DNA of 64,000 bases from Spirosoma sp. 48-14 (GCF_001898575.1 NZ_MKUD01000001.1:552448-616447); one strand, 5' to 3'. Counted from the first letter of the stretch, positions 33,082 through 42,344 are shown. A program made the numbers and translations. Notes: generated by a model from the sequence alone, not told the origin.

Positions 33082-33807
33082 GTGAATACACACGCACCCG
33101 ATACCAAATCATTTCAGCCAACGAAGTTGCTACTCTGCCTGTTAGCCGCAACGTTATTCTGGTTTTTGAGTGCGCTTAATAAGCCGGGCTACACGCTCAA
33201 TGTTGACTATCCGATACGGTTTATATACAATGATTCGCTCTACATTCCAACGACCCCTTTGCCTAAAACGGTACGGGTCAATGTGTCGAGCGATGGCTGG
33301 GGTTTATTGCGGCATACGTGGTTACCATTCCGGGTTGAACCTGTAACCTATACAATAAAGGCACCACTTCAGGCAACGACCATCAATACGTCTTTGTTAA
33401 CAGCCGCATTAGCCGAACACATTAAAAAGCTTCATATCAATTACGTTGTATCGGATAAGCTCGATGTACATTTCGATCGGCGAATGCGGAAAACCATTCC
33501 GTTAAAAGCCGATAGTTTGCACATCAATATGCTTCCTCCTTTCGTGGTAACCAGTGTGATCAACTTAACTCCCCGAAATATTGAGGTCGATGGCCCCGCC
33601 AGACTGGTACGTGGTTTGCCCGATACATTGTGGGTAAAGATTCCCCGGAAACGTATTTCCGATAACTACGACGATGAGATTCCGCTAAATCAACTTCGCC
33701 ACCCGCTTCTTCACACGAGTGCCGACCGCGTGGCTGTTAGTTTCGAAGTTGGCGAACTGCTCTCTCCACAACTCAAACTTAATACTGAGCGAGTAAAAGA
33801 GCGATAG
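33082..33807 (+). CDS. YbbR-like domain protein
   Basis: A 241-residue membrane-anchored protein: one N-terminal helix (about 16-33), then beta-rich YbbR-type modules. KPGYTLNVDYPIRFIY follows the anchor, and VTSVINLTPRNIEVDGPARLV matches the YbbR repeat (cf. VtvsPstVtvsGP). YbbR (CdaR) in Firmicutes regulates diadenylate cyclase; here function is unknown. GTG start. It is placed between yajC and coaE, as is usual in Bacteroidota. Confidence 0.75.
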   Translation: MNTHAPDTKSFQPTKLLLCLLAATLFWFLSALNKPGYTLNVDYPIRFIYNDSLYIPTTPLPKTVRVNVSSDGWGLLRHTWLPFRVEPVTYTIKAPLQATTINTSLLTAALAEHIKKLHINYVVSDKLDVHFDRRMRKTIPLKADSLHINMLPPFVVTSVINLTPRNIEVDGPARLVRGLPDTLWVKIPRKRISDNYDDEIPLNQLRHPLLHTSADRVAVSFEVGELLSPQLKLNTERVKER

Positions 33808-33849
33808 AGCGAATAGGGAACTTACCCAGCTTCACTCTATCGCTCTTTC
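33795..33849. repeat. 20-bp inverted repeat, GAGCGAAAGAG family
   Basis: Arms 33795-33814 and 33830-33849 pair at 17 of 20 positions. The left arm includes the ybbR-like stop codon (33805-33807). The sequence class (AAGAGCGATAGAG) recurs at 41501-41574. Confidence 0.65.
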
Positions 33850-33879
33850 ACCCCGACTCTGCGCTCCGATTTACGCTTT

Positions 33880-34488
33880 ATGAAATCACCTCTTCAGATC
33901 GGTGTCACAGGTGGAATAGGCTCTGGAAAAACCATTGTTTGTCAAGTGTTTCGGGCATTAGGTATTCCCGTATACGAAGCCGATGAACGTGCCAAATGGC
34001 TAACCGAACATGACCCAATCCTGAAAGCAGATATTAAACGCGTGCTTGGACCGGAAGCCTATGATGTGTCGGGGCGCTATAATCGGGCTTGGGTGGCTTC
34101 ACAGGTGTTTGGAAATCCCGAACGATTAACGGCCCTCAACGCTGTAATTCACCCCCGTGTTTTTGCCGATACAGCTTCCTGGATAACCCAGCAAACCGGT
34201 AAGTCGTATGTCATTAAAGAAGCCGCCCTGATGAAAGCTGCTGGTGATAACAACTCACTCGACAAAGTGGTGGTGGTTCAGGCGCCGGTTTCGCTGCGCA
34301 TCGAACGGATTCGGAAACGTGATCCGCACCGACCCGAAAGCGAAATTCAGAACATTATTGCCCGGCAAATTAGTGATGATGACCGGATGAAAATTGCGGA
34401 CTACGTCCTCGAAAACGACGAAAGCCAGTTACTCCTTCCACAGATTATTCATCTTCACGAGGAATTTCTGCGGATTGCTGCTAACTAA
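33880..34488 (+). CDS. coaE: dephospho-CoA kinase CoaE
   Basis: A 202-residue P-loop kinase that phosphorylates the 3' hydroxyl of dephospho-CoA, the last step of coenzyme A synthesis. P-loop GVTGGIGSGKT at 8-18 (Thr in place of the usual Ser after Lys), YEADERAKWL near 38-47 (dephospho-CoA site), and RIRKRDPHRPESEIQNII in the lid. Length and motif order are typical. It closes the nusB-coaE run. Confidence 0.92.
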   Translation: MKSPLQIGVTGGIGSGKTIVCQVFRALGIPVYEADERAKWLTEHDPILKADIKRVLGPEAYDVSGRYNRAWVASQVFGNPERLTALNAVIHPRVFADTASWITQQTGKSYVIKEAALMKAAGDNNSLDKVVVVQAPVSLRIERIRKRDPHRPESEIQNIIARQISDDDRMKIADYVLENDESQLLLPQIIHLHEEFLRIAAN

Positions 34489-34539
34489 TGCCCTTTCGGC
34501 TGTAATTTGTGGGCTATCACTCATCAATAGCCCAATCGA

Positions 34540-36204
34540 ATGAAACACCGTTTCCTCTTCTTCGCTGGCTGTGCCAGTAGTTTTCTGCTGGGTGCTTTTG
34601 TGGCCAGCGACGATCCTAAAAAACCAATTACCTCCGATGTTGTTGACGTGGCATCTCGCATTTTCGATCTGGAATTTACGTCGGCTGAACGTGATTCGAT
34701 GCTCGATAATCTGAACAACGCCCGACTGAACTACGAAGCCCTTCGCAAGATCGATTTACCGAACAACATAGCTCCAGCGCTCTATTTCAACCCATTACCA
34801 GCCGGTTTTACGATGCCAACCGGACCTTCGTCGTTTAAGGCATCCACACAAGCAAGCGTCACACTTCCCAAAAACCGCGATGAACTAGCCTATTATACCG
34901 TGGGCCAACTGGGTCAGTTAATTCGCTCCAAACAAATCAGCTCGGTCGAGTTAACGCAGTTTTTTCTGAATCGACTCAAAGCCTACGACCCAAAACTGCA
35001 CTGTGTCATTACAACTACCGACGACCTGGCAATGGCTCAGGCTAAACGTGCGGATGCTGAACTGAAAGCAGGGAAATACCGGGGGCCATTACACGGAATT
35101 CCTTATGGGGCCAAAGACCTGTTAGCCACCAAAGGCTATAAAACAACCTGGGGCGCAAATCCATATAAAGACCAGACAATTGACATGGACGCCACCGTTA
35201 TCAAAAAGCTTGAAGAAGCTGGTGCCGTACTATGCGCCAAAATGACACTGGGTGCTTTAGCTATGGGCGACGTATGGTATGGTGGCATGACACGAAATCC
35301 CTGGAATCCGGCTACTGGCTCAAGCGGCTCATCGGCAGGTTCAGCTTCCAGTGTATCGGCCGGTTTATTACCGTTTGCCATTGGCACCGAAACATTAGGC
35401 TCAATCGTTTCACCTTCAACGATTTGTGGCACCACGGGCCTTCGCCCGACGTTTGGCCGAGTGAGTCGTCATGGCGCGATGGCGTTAAGCTGGAGCATGG
35501 ATAAAATCGGGCCGATTACCCGTTCGGTAGAGGATTGCGCACTGGTTTTCAACGCGATTTATGGCCCCGATGGCGCCGACCCGACAGTTATGGCTGCGCC
35601 TTTCCGGTATGCTCCCTTAACCACGCTGAAAGGTATGCGGATTGGCTATGTAAAAAAGGCGTTTGAAAGCAACTATCCCAATCGCGCCAATGATTCGCTA
35701 ACGCTGCAAACCCTGCGTGATCTGGGAGCAGAACTGGTTCCCTTCGACTTGCCCACGAGCGTACCTGCCAACCGGATTTCATTTTTGCTGGGCGTTGAAG
35801 CGGCCGCAGCTTTCGACGAATTAACCCGCTCAGGTCGGGACGATTTATTGACCCGGCAGACCAAAAATGCCTGGCCCAACTCGTTTCGTTCGTCACGCTT
35901 TGTACCCGCCGTTGAATACGTTCAGGCCAACCGGGCCCGTACCAAACTCATCAATGACATGGCAGCCCAGTTAAAAGCGGCCAAGCTGGATGTGTATGTG
36001 TCGCCAGCCTACGCTGGTGGAAACCTGACACTAACCAACCTAACGGGTCATCCCTGTGTGGTTCTTCCTAACGGATTTACCAAACAGAATCTGCCGACCA
36101 GCATTACGTTTATGGGCCAGCTTTTTGAAGAAGGCAAAGTACTGGCTGTTGCCAAAGCCTATCAGGACGCTACCCAGTGGCATAAAAAGCACCCCGTTCT
36201 CTAA
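34540..36204 (+). CDS. exported amidase (amidase signature family)
   Basis: A 554-residue amidase with an N-terminal signal or anchor segment (about 5-22) and a family-specific N-terminal extension to about 110. The Ser-cisSer-Lys triad is complete: Lys192 (PYGAKDLLATKG), cis-Ser264 (SGSSAGSAS) and nucleophile Ser288 (TETLGSIVSPS). It hydrolyses an amide bond in the periplasm; the substrate is not predictable. GatA-like activity is unlikely given the export signal and absence of gatBC. It starts 51 bp after coaE. Confidence 0.85.
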   Translation: MKHRFLFFAGCASSFLLGAFVASDDPKKPITSDVVDVASRIFDLEFTSAERDSMLDNLNNARLNYEALRKIDLPNNIAPALYFNPLPAGFTMPTGPSSFKASTQASVTLPKNRDELAYYTVGQLGQLIRSKQISSVELTQFFLNRLKAYDPKLHCVITTTDDLAMAQAKRADAELKAGKYRGPLHGIPYGAKDLLATKGYKTTWGANPYKDQTIDMDATVIKKLEEAGAVLCAKMTLGALAMGDVWYGGMTRNPWNPATGSSGSSAGSASSVSAGLLPFAIGTETLGSIVSPSTICGTTGLRPTFGRVSRHGAMALSWSMDKIGPITRSVEDCALVFNAIYGPDGADPTVMAAPFRYAPLTTLKGMRIGYVKKAFESNYPNRANDSLTLQTLRDLGAELVPFDLPTSVPANRISFLLGVEAAAAFDELTRSGRDDLLTRQTKNAWPNSFRSSRFVPAVEYVQANRARTKLINDMAAQLKAAKLDVYVSPAYAGGNLTLTNLTGHPCVVLPNGFTKQNLPTSITFMGQLFEEGKVLAVAKAYQDATQWHKKHPVL

Positions 36205-36263
36205 CAGAGAGCCCTCTGAAAAGCAAACCTTTCCTAGAACAGTTCGTTTAGAAGGCATACTAA

Positions 36264-36848
36264 ATGAACAGCGTTATGAAACGGTTATTGATTGTTGTAA
36301 GCTTATTGGCTGCGTCTTTCGGCTGCTCCCCTCGCGTGGCGGTTGATAGCAGTAGTCAAGCGGATTTTAGTAAATATAAAACGTTCGCCTGGATGGACTC
36401 AGACGTTAAGGCAGGACAGAATCCGCTCTACTATAATCAGCTGGCTACTGAAAGTGTCGAAAATACGATGAGTGATGTACTACGGCAGAAAGGTCTGACC
36501 GAGAGTAACTCGCAACCCGATTTGATAATTGGCTACCATTTCTTCGTAGAAAACAAAACCCGTACCGTTGCCAATCCGACTTCGCCTTTTTATGGTCCTT
36601 ACCTGGGATGGGGCCGCTGGGGTTATCGCGGATGGGGTCCTGGCTGGTGGGGCTGGGGAGGTACGCAATACACGCAGGAGCAATACCAGGCAGGGACCCT
36701 GGTTGTCGATATGGTCGATGCCAGAACACACAAGTTGGTCTGGCGCGGATCGGTTCAAAATGCGGTAGCTGACCCCTCGCGTATTACCGCTCAGCTTACC
36801 AAAGAAGCCGAGCGTATTGTCGAAAAATTCCCGGAACGGACTAGTTAA
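36264..36848 (+). CDS. DUF4136 lipoprotein with Gly/Trp-rich insert
   Basis: A 194-residue lipoprotein; lipobox Cys at about 21 (AASFGC). DUF4136 hallmarks are DFSKYKTFAWMDSD (about 34-47) and QPDLIIGYHFFVENKT (about 84-99), then VVDMVDARTHKLVWRGSVQ (about 148-166). Between them is a Gly/Trp/Tyr-rich loop (GWGRWGYRGWGPGWWGWGG, about 115-133) that several Bacteroidota homologues also show. Function unknown; outer-membrane location is inferred. An internal Met at 36276 could be the start. An intrinsic terminator follows. Confidence 0.82.
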   Translation: MNSVMKRLLIVVSLLAASFGCSPRVAVDSSSQADFSKYKTFAWMDSDVKAGQNPLYYNQLATESVENTMSDVLRQKGLTESNSQPDLIIGYHFFVENKTRTVANPTSPFYGPYLGWGRWGYRGWGPGWWGWGGTQYTQEQYQAGTLVVDMVDARTHKLVWRGSVQNAVADPSRITAQLTKEAERIVEKFPERTS

Positions 36849-36870
36849 TCAATTAACTACTCGCTTTATA

Positions 36871-36914
36871 AACTGCTGTTGACTGGCTAGTCCGGTCAAC
36901 AGCAGTTTTTTTAT
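36871..36914 (+). terminator. intrinsic terminator after DUF4136 gene
   Basis: AACTGCTGTTGAC (36871-36883) pairs with 36895-36907, the stem extended by a G-T pair, and is followed by a T-run to about 36913. A clear Rho-independent terminator 22 bp after the stop. Confidence 0.85.
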
Positions 36915-37086
36915 ATACGTTTCTGACCAGTTAAAGTATCGATAAACGCCTTTACGTATAAATTCAACGCATGTCCTGTGACTAAAAACAGGCAAAGCGT
37001 CTAACTGCGTACCAAGCTCTCCAGTGCCTTAGGTCACCTATAATCGCCCATTCATGACTAGCTATTGCTCTTAACTTGTCGTTCAC

Positions 37087-37824
37087 ATGTCGTCCATAAA
37101 TCTGTTAGAATCAGCCAACAGGTATCTTGACAGCCGCATCGTTAGTCAGGTTAGCAACCTATTGGATGAAAGCCAACAGCACACACAAAAGACATTTGAG
37201 GGGGCGCTATCCGCTCTTTTAAGTGGCTTGATTCAAAAATCGTCCGAACCAAGTGGGGCTATTCTAATCATGGATTTACTGGGCGAACTAATGCCGCCAG
37301 AGGAAGATGAAATGCTTACCCCCATTGATAACTTAATGAACCAATTAGCTGAATGGCTTATCAATCAGCAGGAATCCAGTAGCGTTATGCAAACGGGAGC
37401 AACGCTTGTACAGGGCATTTTTGAAGAAAAAAGCAGGACGTTGACCAACAGACTGGCCGCTTATAGTGGGGTCCGTCAATTCTCGTCTGCCACGATAACG
37501 AACCTTACAGCTTCTGTTCTGCTCAGCCTGTTGAGTGAGCAGATGAGCAATGAATACCATGGCCTGTCTGGCTTAACTGATTTGCTCAATAGTCAGGGAG
37601 AGTATGTAGCTTCTGCCTTTCCCTCCGGCCTCGGCTCACTACTGGCCAGCGATCCAGAGCTAAACAAGTTGAATGAGTTAATCGATACGGTACCCAGCCC
37701 AATACGCTCTGAATCAATTTATAGCGAGGAAGATTCTTCTCCCGGTATGGCTCGCTGGTTACTCTGGCTGCTGGTAGTCTTGGGAGGTATTTCCCTGTCA
37801 ATTATCATCCGAGCTTACAATTAA
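37087..37824 (+). CDS. DUF937-type tail-anchored protein
   Basis: A 245-residue protein with a cytoplasmic helical body and one C-terminal transmembrane helix (about 221-241, WLLWLLVVLGGISLSIII). The N-terminal pattern HTQKTFEGALSALLSGLIQKSSEPSGA resembles the DUF937 repeat, seen again in the protein at 61853. There is no signal peptide, so topology is probably N-in with a tail anchor. Function unknown. The stop codon lies at the start of the inverted repeat 37824-37881. Confidence 0.6.
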   Translation: MSSINLLESANRYLDSRIVSQVSNLLDESQQHTQKTFEGALSALLSGLIQKSSEPSGAILIMDLLGELMPPEEDEMLTPIDNLMNQLAEWLINQQESSSVMQTGATLVQGIFEEKSRTLTNRLAAYSGVRQFSSATITNLTASVLLSLLSEQMSNEYHGLSGLTDLLNSQGEYVASAFPSGLGSLLASDPELNKLNELIDTVPSPIRSESIYSEEDSSPGMARWLLWLLVVLGGISLSIIIRAYN

Positions 37825-37881
37825 TATGGTTTATGGTAGCAGATTCAACATAGCTTTTGAATGTGCTACCATAAACCATAT
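37824..37881. terminator. 25-bp inverted repeat between convergent genes
   Basis: Arms 37824-37848 and 37857-37881 pair with one mismatch and an 8-nt loop. It starts at the last base of the DUF937 stop codon and ends 13 bp before the nucleotidyltransferase stop. The ATGGTTTATGG word also appears in the spacer after nusB. Confidence 0.8.
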
Positions 37882-37894
37882 ATCATAAACCACT

Positions 37895-38803
37895 TTACCA
37901 AAGTTTAGCCGGGTAAGCCCCTTCGTCATGCAGTTTTTTCAGGGCAGCCTGCACCGTTGGCTTATCGTCAGGATAGGTTACCCCAAACCAGGCCGACCGA
38001 CTACGGAATACTTTACAATGCCCCGTATCGGTTTCGATCAGATTAGTCATCACCGTAGGTATGTAAAACTCAGCCTTTGGTGAGTCGATGTTGGCAATGG
38101 CGTAACTCTCAAACTGGTGTTGCACCAGTGGGAATACACTCGGCTTGAAGCCCCAGAAATTCATCGAAACCGGAGTTTCGGGCGATAATGGAGTTAGTCC
38201 ATCCGCTTCTTCAAAGACAATCTTTGGCTGTTCACCCTTCTCCGTTTCGTAGATTTTCGTCCGCTCGATTACCGAAATCAGGTTGCCATTTTCAGCCACT
38301 TCGCAAACACCGCGCGATACCGACCCATTTTCGGAAAGCGTATTCTTAACTTCATAGCCGACCATAGCATGAAGCTCGTCATCCGTATCGGTTGTCAGGA
38401 AGTCGCTGATAAGCTGAAACGCTTCGAGGCCATAAAAATCATCGGCATTAATTACCGCAAAAGGTGTTTGCGTATGATTTTTAGCACAGAGCATGGCATG
38501 CCCAGTCCCCCAGGGTTTCGTCCGCTTAACAGGGCCAACTTCAGCAGGCACATAGGAGTCGAGTGCCTGAATGGCATAATCTATCTCGATTTTACCGGCC
38601 AGCTTCGCGCCAAAAACCTCTTCGAAATCCTGCCGAAGTTCTTCCCGAATAATAAACACAACCTTGCCGAAACCAGCCCGAATTGCATCGAAAAGTGAGT
38701 AATCTATGATGGTTTCGCCATTTGGCCCAAACTGATCAAGCTGTTTGATACCTCCGTAGCGGCTACCCATACCAGCCGCCAGAATCAAAAGGGTAGGTTG
38801 CAT
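37895..38803 (-). CDS. nucleotidyltransferase-family protein (sugar-1-phosphate type)
   Basis: A 302-residue NTP_transferase protein. LAAGMGSRYGGIKQLDQFGP (about 8-27) is the nucleotide-binding signature, GTGHAMLCAKN (about 99-109) and VINADDFYG (about 118-126) give the metal/nucleotide site. It would make an NDP-sugar from a sugar-1-phosphate. In related genomes such proteins often sit beside a sugar kinase, but none is adjacent here. Monocistronic on the minus strand. Confidence 0.82.
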   Translation of the reverse strand: MQPTLLILAAGMGSRYGGIKQLDQFGPNGETIIDYSLFDAIRAGFGKVVFIIREELRQDFEEVFGAKLAGKIEIDYAIQALDSYVPAEVGPVKRTKPWGTGHAMLCAKNHTQTPFAVINADDFYGLEAFQLISDFLTTDTDDELHAMVGYEVKNTLSENGSVSRGVCEVAENGNLISVIERTKIYETEKGEQPKIVFEEADGLTPLSPETPVSMNFWGFKPSVFPLVQHQFESYAIANIDSPKAEFYIPTVMTNLIETDTGHCKVFRSRSAWFGVTYPDDKPTVQAALKKLHDEGAYPAKLW

Positions 38804-39115
38804 TTCTAGTCGTTAGTTATCTTTTGAGAGAAGGGAATTCCACAAAGATGCTTACCTAAACGATTCAAAGAAGAACGCTGTACATCTCCTTTTCCTCCAT
38901 GCATCTCTGTGCAAAACCTTATCGCGAATTGAGTTCAGCCCAAAATTAGAAAAAAGGGCTATGTACTATCATCTAAACTGAATTACAACGCACTTTATCC
39001 CACAGAACACCATTTAATAGAAATTTTTCTAAACAATATACTATTTAATTTAGTTGTCGTTATAATTGTATGCTAAACAATAGTTGCTACAACAACTAAA
39101 TATATTTCGAAGAAC
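38804..39115. other. 312-bp regulatory spacer upstream of hmgA
   Basis: AT-rich and non-coding. Its last 90 bp hold several repeated words: CTAAACAATA at 39029-39038 and 39073-39082, TAGTTG at 39051-39056 and 39081-39086, and the long-range pair ATTTAGTTGT/ACAACTAAAT (39048-39057, 39092-39101). This density suggests multiple operator sites for the aromatic-catabolism genes. Confidence 0.5.
39081..39098 (+). promoter_or_regulatory. candidate MarR-type operator before hmgA
   Basis: TAGTTG-ctacaa-CAACTA is a perfect 6-bp-arm inverted repeat with a 6-bp spacer, 18 bp upstream of the hmgA ATG. Size and symmetry suit a winged-helix dimer such as the MarR protein encoded at 42431. Confidence 0.5.
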
Positions 39116-40276
39116 ATGCCTTTTTATCATACCCTCGGCCAGATTCCTCCCAAGCGGCATACGCAGTTCGCTAAGCCCGACGGGCAAGGCTTGTACTACG
39201 AACAACTGTTTGGAACCATTGGCTTTGAGGGTATGTCGTCGCTGCTGTACCACGTTCACCGACCGACGATGGTACGTGAAGTGCTCGATAGCGTTGATGT
39301 AACGCCAAAACTGGCCGTCGCGAAAAATATGCTGTCGCGGAAGTTGATTGGCTTCACGATCGAACCAGCCGACGATTTTCTGGAAAGCCGGACTCCACTA
39401 CTGGTTAACAACGATCTGATTTTTGGTCTGGCAGCCCCACGTCAATCGCTGACCAGTTATTTCTACAAAAATGCCGATTCCGATGAACTGCTATTTGTGC
39501 ATAAAGGCACTGGCCGATTGCGAACGTTGCTGGGAACAATTCCTTTTCAGTATGGCGACTATCTGATTATTCCGCGGGGGATGATTTACCAGATCGAGTT
39601 TGATAGCGACAACAACCGATTGTTATATGTTGAATCGCATTCACCGATTTATACCCCCAAACGGTATCGAAATCATTTCGGTCAATTGCTCGAACACGCC
39701 CCCTTCTGCGAGCGGGATATTGTACAGCCACGCGATCTTGAAACGCATGATGAAACGGGCGATTTTCTGATCAAAATCAAAAAGCAGGGCGCGCTTCATT
39801 CGCTGGTATACGCTTCGCACCCATTCGATGTGGTCGGCTGGGATGGGTACAATTATCCGTATGCCTTCTCCATTTTAAATTTCGAACCCATTACAGGACG
39901 CGTTCATCAACCCCCGCCAGTGCATCAGACCTTCCAGACCGATTCGTTTGTCGTCTGTTCGTTTGTGCCCCGGCTGTTCGATTATCATCCACTGGCAATT
40001 CCGGCACCTTACAATCATTCCAACATCGACTCCGACGAGGTTATTTATTATGTCGATGGTGATTTTATGAGTCGGAACGACATTGCTCAGGGACACATTA
40101 CCCTGCATCCCGGTGGTATTCCACACGGCCCGGCACCGGGTGCTATGGAGCGCAGTATTGGCAAGACAGAAACGCAGGAATACGCCGTCATGGTCGATAC
40201 GTTCCGGCCCCTTATGCTGACCGAACAGGCACTCCGCATTGACGACGGTAAATACTATAAATCATGGCTGGAGTAA
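39116..40276 (+). CDS. hmgA: homogentisate 1,2-dioxygenase
   Basis: A 386-residue non-heme iron dioxygenase that opens the ring of homogentisate to maleylacetoacetate in phenylalanine/tyrosine degradation. The C-terminal cupin region holds the likely iron ligands His301 and Glu308 (PYNHSNIDSDEVIYY) and His337 (HPGGIPHGP). It is shorter than the human enzyme (445), as in other Bacteroidota. It heads the aromatic cluster; the stop codon TAA (40274-40276) lies in the left arm of the following hairpin. Confidence 0.93.
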   Translation: MPFYHTLGQIPPKRHTQFAKPDGQGLYYEQLFGTIGFEGMSSLLYHVHRPTMVREVLDSVDVTPKLAVAKNMLSRKLIGFTIEPADDFLESRTPLLVNNDLIFGLAAPRQSLTSYFYKNADSDELLFVHKGTGRLRTLLGTIPFQYGDYLIIPRGMIYQIEFDSDNNRLLYVESHSPIYTPKRYRNHFGQLLEHAPFCERDIVQPRDLETHDETGDFLIKIKKQGALHSLVYASHPFDVVGWDGYNYPYAFSILNFEPITGRVHQPPPVHQTFQTDSFVVCSFVPRLFDYHPLAIPAPYNHSNIDSDEVIYYVDGDFMSRNDIAQGHITLHPGGIPHGPAPGAMERSIGKTETQEYAVMVDTFRPLMLTEQALRIDDGKYYKSWLE

Positions 40277-40331
40277 CGCGGGTGGAAACCCGCGATTTAG
40301 CTATAACGTAGCGGGTTTTCACCCGCGCTAC
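40273..40331. repeat. REP-like inverted repeat, GCGGGTGGAAACCCGC family (copy 1)
   Basis: Arms 40273-40293 and 40311-40331 pair at 19 of 21 positions. Each arm is itself palindromic (CGCGGGTggaaACCCGCG in the left arm), the layout of a REPIN: two small palindromes facing each other. Copies 2 and 3 are at 42869 and 55968. Confidence 0.78.
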
Positions 40332-40349
40332 AAACATCAACAAACAACT

Positions 40350-41489
40350 ATGGAAACCCTCGAACTCGTAGAACCCCAAACGACTTCTCCAACCAGCCAG
40401 GTGGATTTTTTACCCCTCAATGGCACGGATTATCTTGAACTGTACGTAGGCAACGCCCGGCAGTCGGCTCATTATTTCCAGACCGCTTTTGGTTTTCAGC
40501 CTGTTGCCCATGCGGGTTTGTCAACAGGATTGCGCGACCGCGAATCGTATGTGGTCCAGCAAGATAAAATCCGACTCGTGCTAACTTCACCCCTACATGA
40601 CAATAGCGACATAGGCCGCCATATCGACCAGCATGGCGATGGCGTCCGGGTAGTCGCTCTATGGGTCGATGACGCAACCCGGGCTTTTACAGAAACGGTT
40701 AACCGGGGAGCCCGGCCATTTATGCAACCTACTCGTGAACAGGATGATACGGGGTACGTTGTCCGTTCAGGCATTCATACCTATGGCGATACGGTGCATA
40801 TTTTTGTGGAGCGCAACAACTACAAGGGCGTATTTCTGCCGGGCTATGAGACTTGGCAACCTGACTACCATCCAAGCGATGTGGGCTTACAATATGTGGA
40901 CCATATGGTCGGGAATGTAGGCTGGCACGAGATGAATGTGTGGATGAATTTTTATCACGATGTGATGGGTTTCCAGCAACTCGTTTCGTTCGATGACAAA
41001 GATATTTCAACGGAATATACGGCCCTGATGAGCAAGGTAATGAGCAATGGAAACGGTCGCGTCAAATTCCCGATCAACGAACCCGCCGAAGGTAAAAAGA
41101 AATCGCAGATTGAAGAGTATCTGGACTTTTATGGCGGACCGGGTGTACAGCACATCGCGGTGGCCACTGACAACATAGTGGAAACGGTACTGGCACTGCG
41201 CGAACGGGGAGTTGAGTTCCTGAGCGTACCAAGTTCGTATTACGACGAGCTGGCCCAGCGCGTTGGTAAAATTGACGAAGAAATTGATACCCTACGCCCG
41301 TTAGGTATCCTGGCCGACCGCGACGACGAAGGCTACCTGCTTCAGATTTTCACCAAACCCATTTGCCCACGCCCTACGCTTTTCTTCGAAATCATTCAGC
41401 GAAAAGGAGCCCGCTCTTTCGGCAAAGGCAACTTCAAAGCCCTCTTCGAAGCCATCGAACGTGAACAAGCCTTACGGGGAACACTTTAA
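40350..41489 (+). CDS. hppD: 4-hydroxyphenylpyruvate dioxygenase
   Basis: A 379-residue two-domain VOC-fold dioxygenase that converts 4-hydroxyphenylpyruvate to homogentisate. The iron ligands are His185 (VDHMVGNV), His268 (GVQHIAVAT) and Glu347 (TLFFEIIQR), all in the C-terminal domain, and the C-terminal RKGARSFGKGNFKALFEAIE gating helix is intact. The ATG at 40350 is chosen; an open frame reaching upstream runs through the REP-like hairpin. It follows hmgA by 73 bp. Confidence 0.93.
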   Translation: METLELVEPQTTSPTSQVDFLPLNGTDYLELYVGNARQSAHYFQTAFGFQPVAHAGLSTGLRDRESYVVQQDKIRLVLTSPLHDNSDIGRHIDQHGDGVRVVALWVDDATRAFTETVNRGARPFMQPTREQDDTGYVVRSGIHTYGDTVHIFVERNNYKGVFLPGYETWQPDYHPSDVGLQYVDHMVGNVGWHEMNVWMNFYHDVMGFQQLVSFDDKDISTEYTALMSKVMSNGNGRVKFPINEPAEGKKKSQIEEYLDFYGGPGVQHIAVATDNIVETVLALRERGVEFLSVPSSYYDELAQRVGKIDEEIDTLRPLGILADRDDEGYLLQIFTKPICPRPTLFFEIIQRKGARSFGKGNFKALFEAIEREQALRGTL

Positions 41490-41500
41490 CAATGAGTGAA

Positions 41501-41574
41501 AGAGCGAAAGAGTGAATGAGTGATTCCATTCTATACCCTTCTTTTGCCCCTTCGCTCTTTCATTCTTTCGCTCT
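41501..41574. repeat. 16-bp inverted repeat, GAGCGAAAGAG family
   Basis: AGAGCGAAAGAGTGAA (41501-41516) pairs with 41559-41574 with one mismatch. It lies between hppD and phhA, ending 5 bp before the phhA ATG, so it may influence phhA translation. Same class as 33795-33849. Confidence 0.7.
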
Positions 41575-41579
41575 TTAAA

Positions 41580-42344
41580 ATGAACCAGACCTATTCCCAG
41601 TATACTCCCGACGATCAGGCCGTTTGGCGGCTGTTGTTCGAACGGCAGATGGCCCAGTTGCCCGGTAAGGCAAGTCAGGCGTATCTGGATGGAATTGTTG
41701 CGACGGGCTTTCGGGCCGACCGTATACCGGATTTTGAACGGGATTTGAACCCACGATTGAAGGCCCTGACAGATTGGCGGGTTTGCGCTGTTGAAGGATT
41801 GATTCCGAACCGGACGTTTTTTGAACTGATGGCCAACCGGAATTTCCCGGCTACAACCTGGCTTCGTCGGCGTGACCAACTGGAGTACCTCCCCGAACCC
41901 GATATGTTTCATGATACCTTCGGGCATGTACCCATGCTATCAAATCAGGCGTTCTGTGATTTTCTGGCCGCTCTTAGCCGCATTGCCCTACATCACATCG
42001 AGAGCGAAGAAGCGATTGCCATGATTTCCCGACTGTACTGGTATACGGTCGAATTCGGGTTAATTCAGGAAGGCAGCGAACTGCGGATTTATGGCGGGGG
42101 AATCCTGTCGTCGCTGGGCGAAACAACGTACAGTTTGTACAGTCCCGTGCCTAAACGCGTGCCGTATAATGTCGAAATCCTGCTCAAAACACCCTATATC
42201 ATCGACCATTTTCAGGAGCAGTATTTTGTGATCGACAGCTACGAGCAGCTTTATCATTCTGTACCGCAAATTGAATCGGTGCTGGACGAACTCCTGCAAA
42301 TGAATCGCACGGGCAACCCCGAATGTGTAATGGATAATGTATAA
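41580..42344 (+). CDS. phhA: phenylalanine 4-monooxygenase
   Basis: A 254-residue pterin-dependent hydroxylase that makes tyrosine from phenylalanine. The two-His-one-Glu iron site is intact: His111 and His116 (MFHDTFGHVP) and Glu158 (YWYTVEFGL). It is a single catalytic domain without the eukaryotic regulatory domain. The ATG at 41580 gives the conserved N-terminus; a longer frame begins in the preceding hairpin. It supplies the substrate side of the aromatic pathway. Confidence 0.92.
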   Translation: MNQTYSQYTPDDQAVWRLLFERQMAQLPGKASQAYLDGIVATGFRADRIPDFERDLNPRLKALTDWRVCAVEGLIPNRTFFELMANRNFPATTWLRRRDQLEYLPEPDMFHDTFGHVPMLSNQAFCDFLAALSRIALHHIESEEAIAMISRLYWYTVEFGLIQEGSELRIYGGGILSSLGETTYSLYSPVPKRVPYNVEILLKTPYIIDHFQEQYFVIDSYEQLYHSVPQIESVLDELLQMNRTGNPECVMDNV

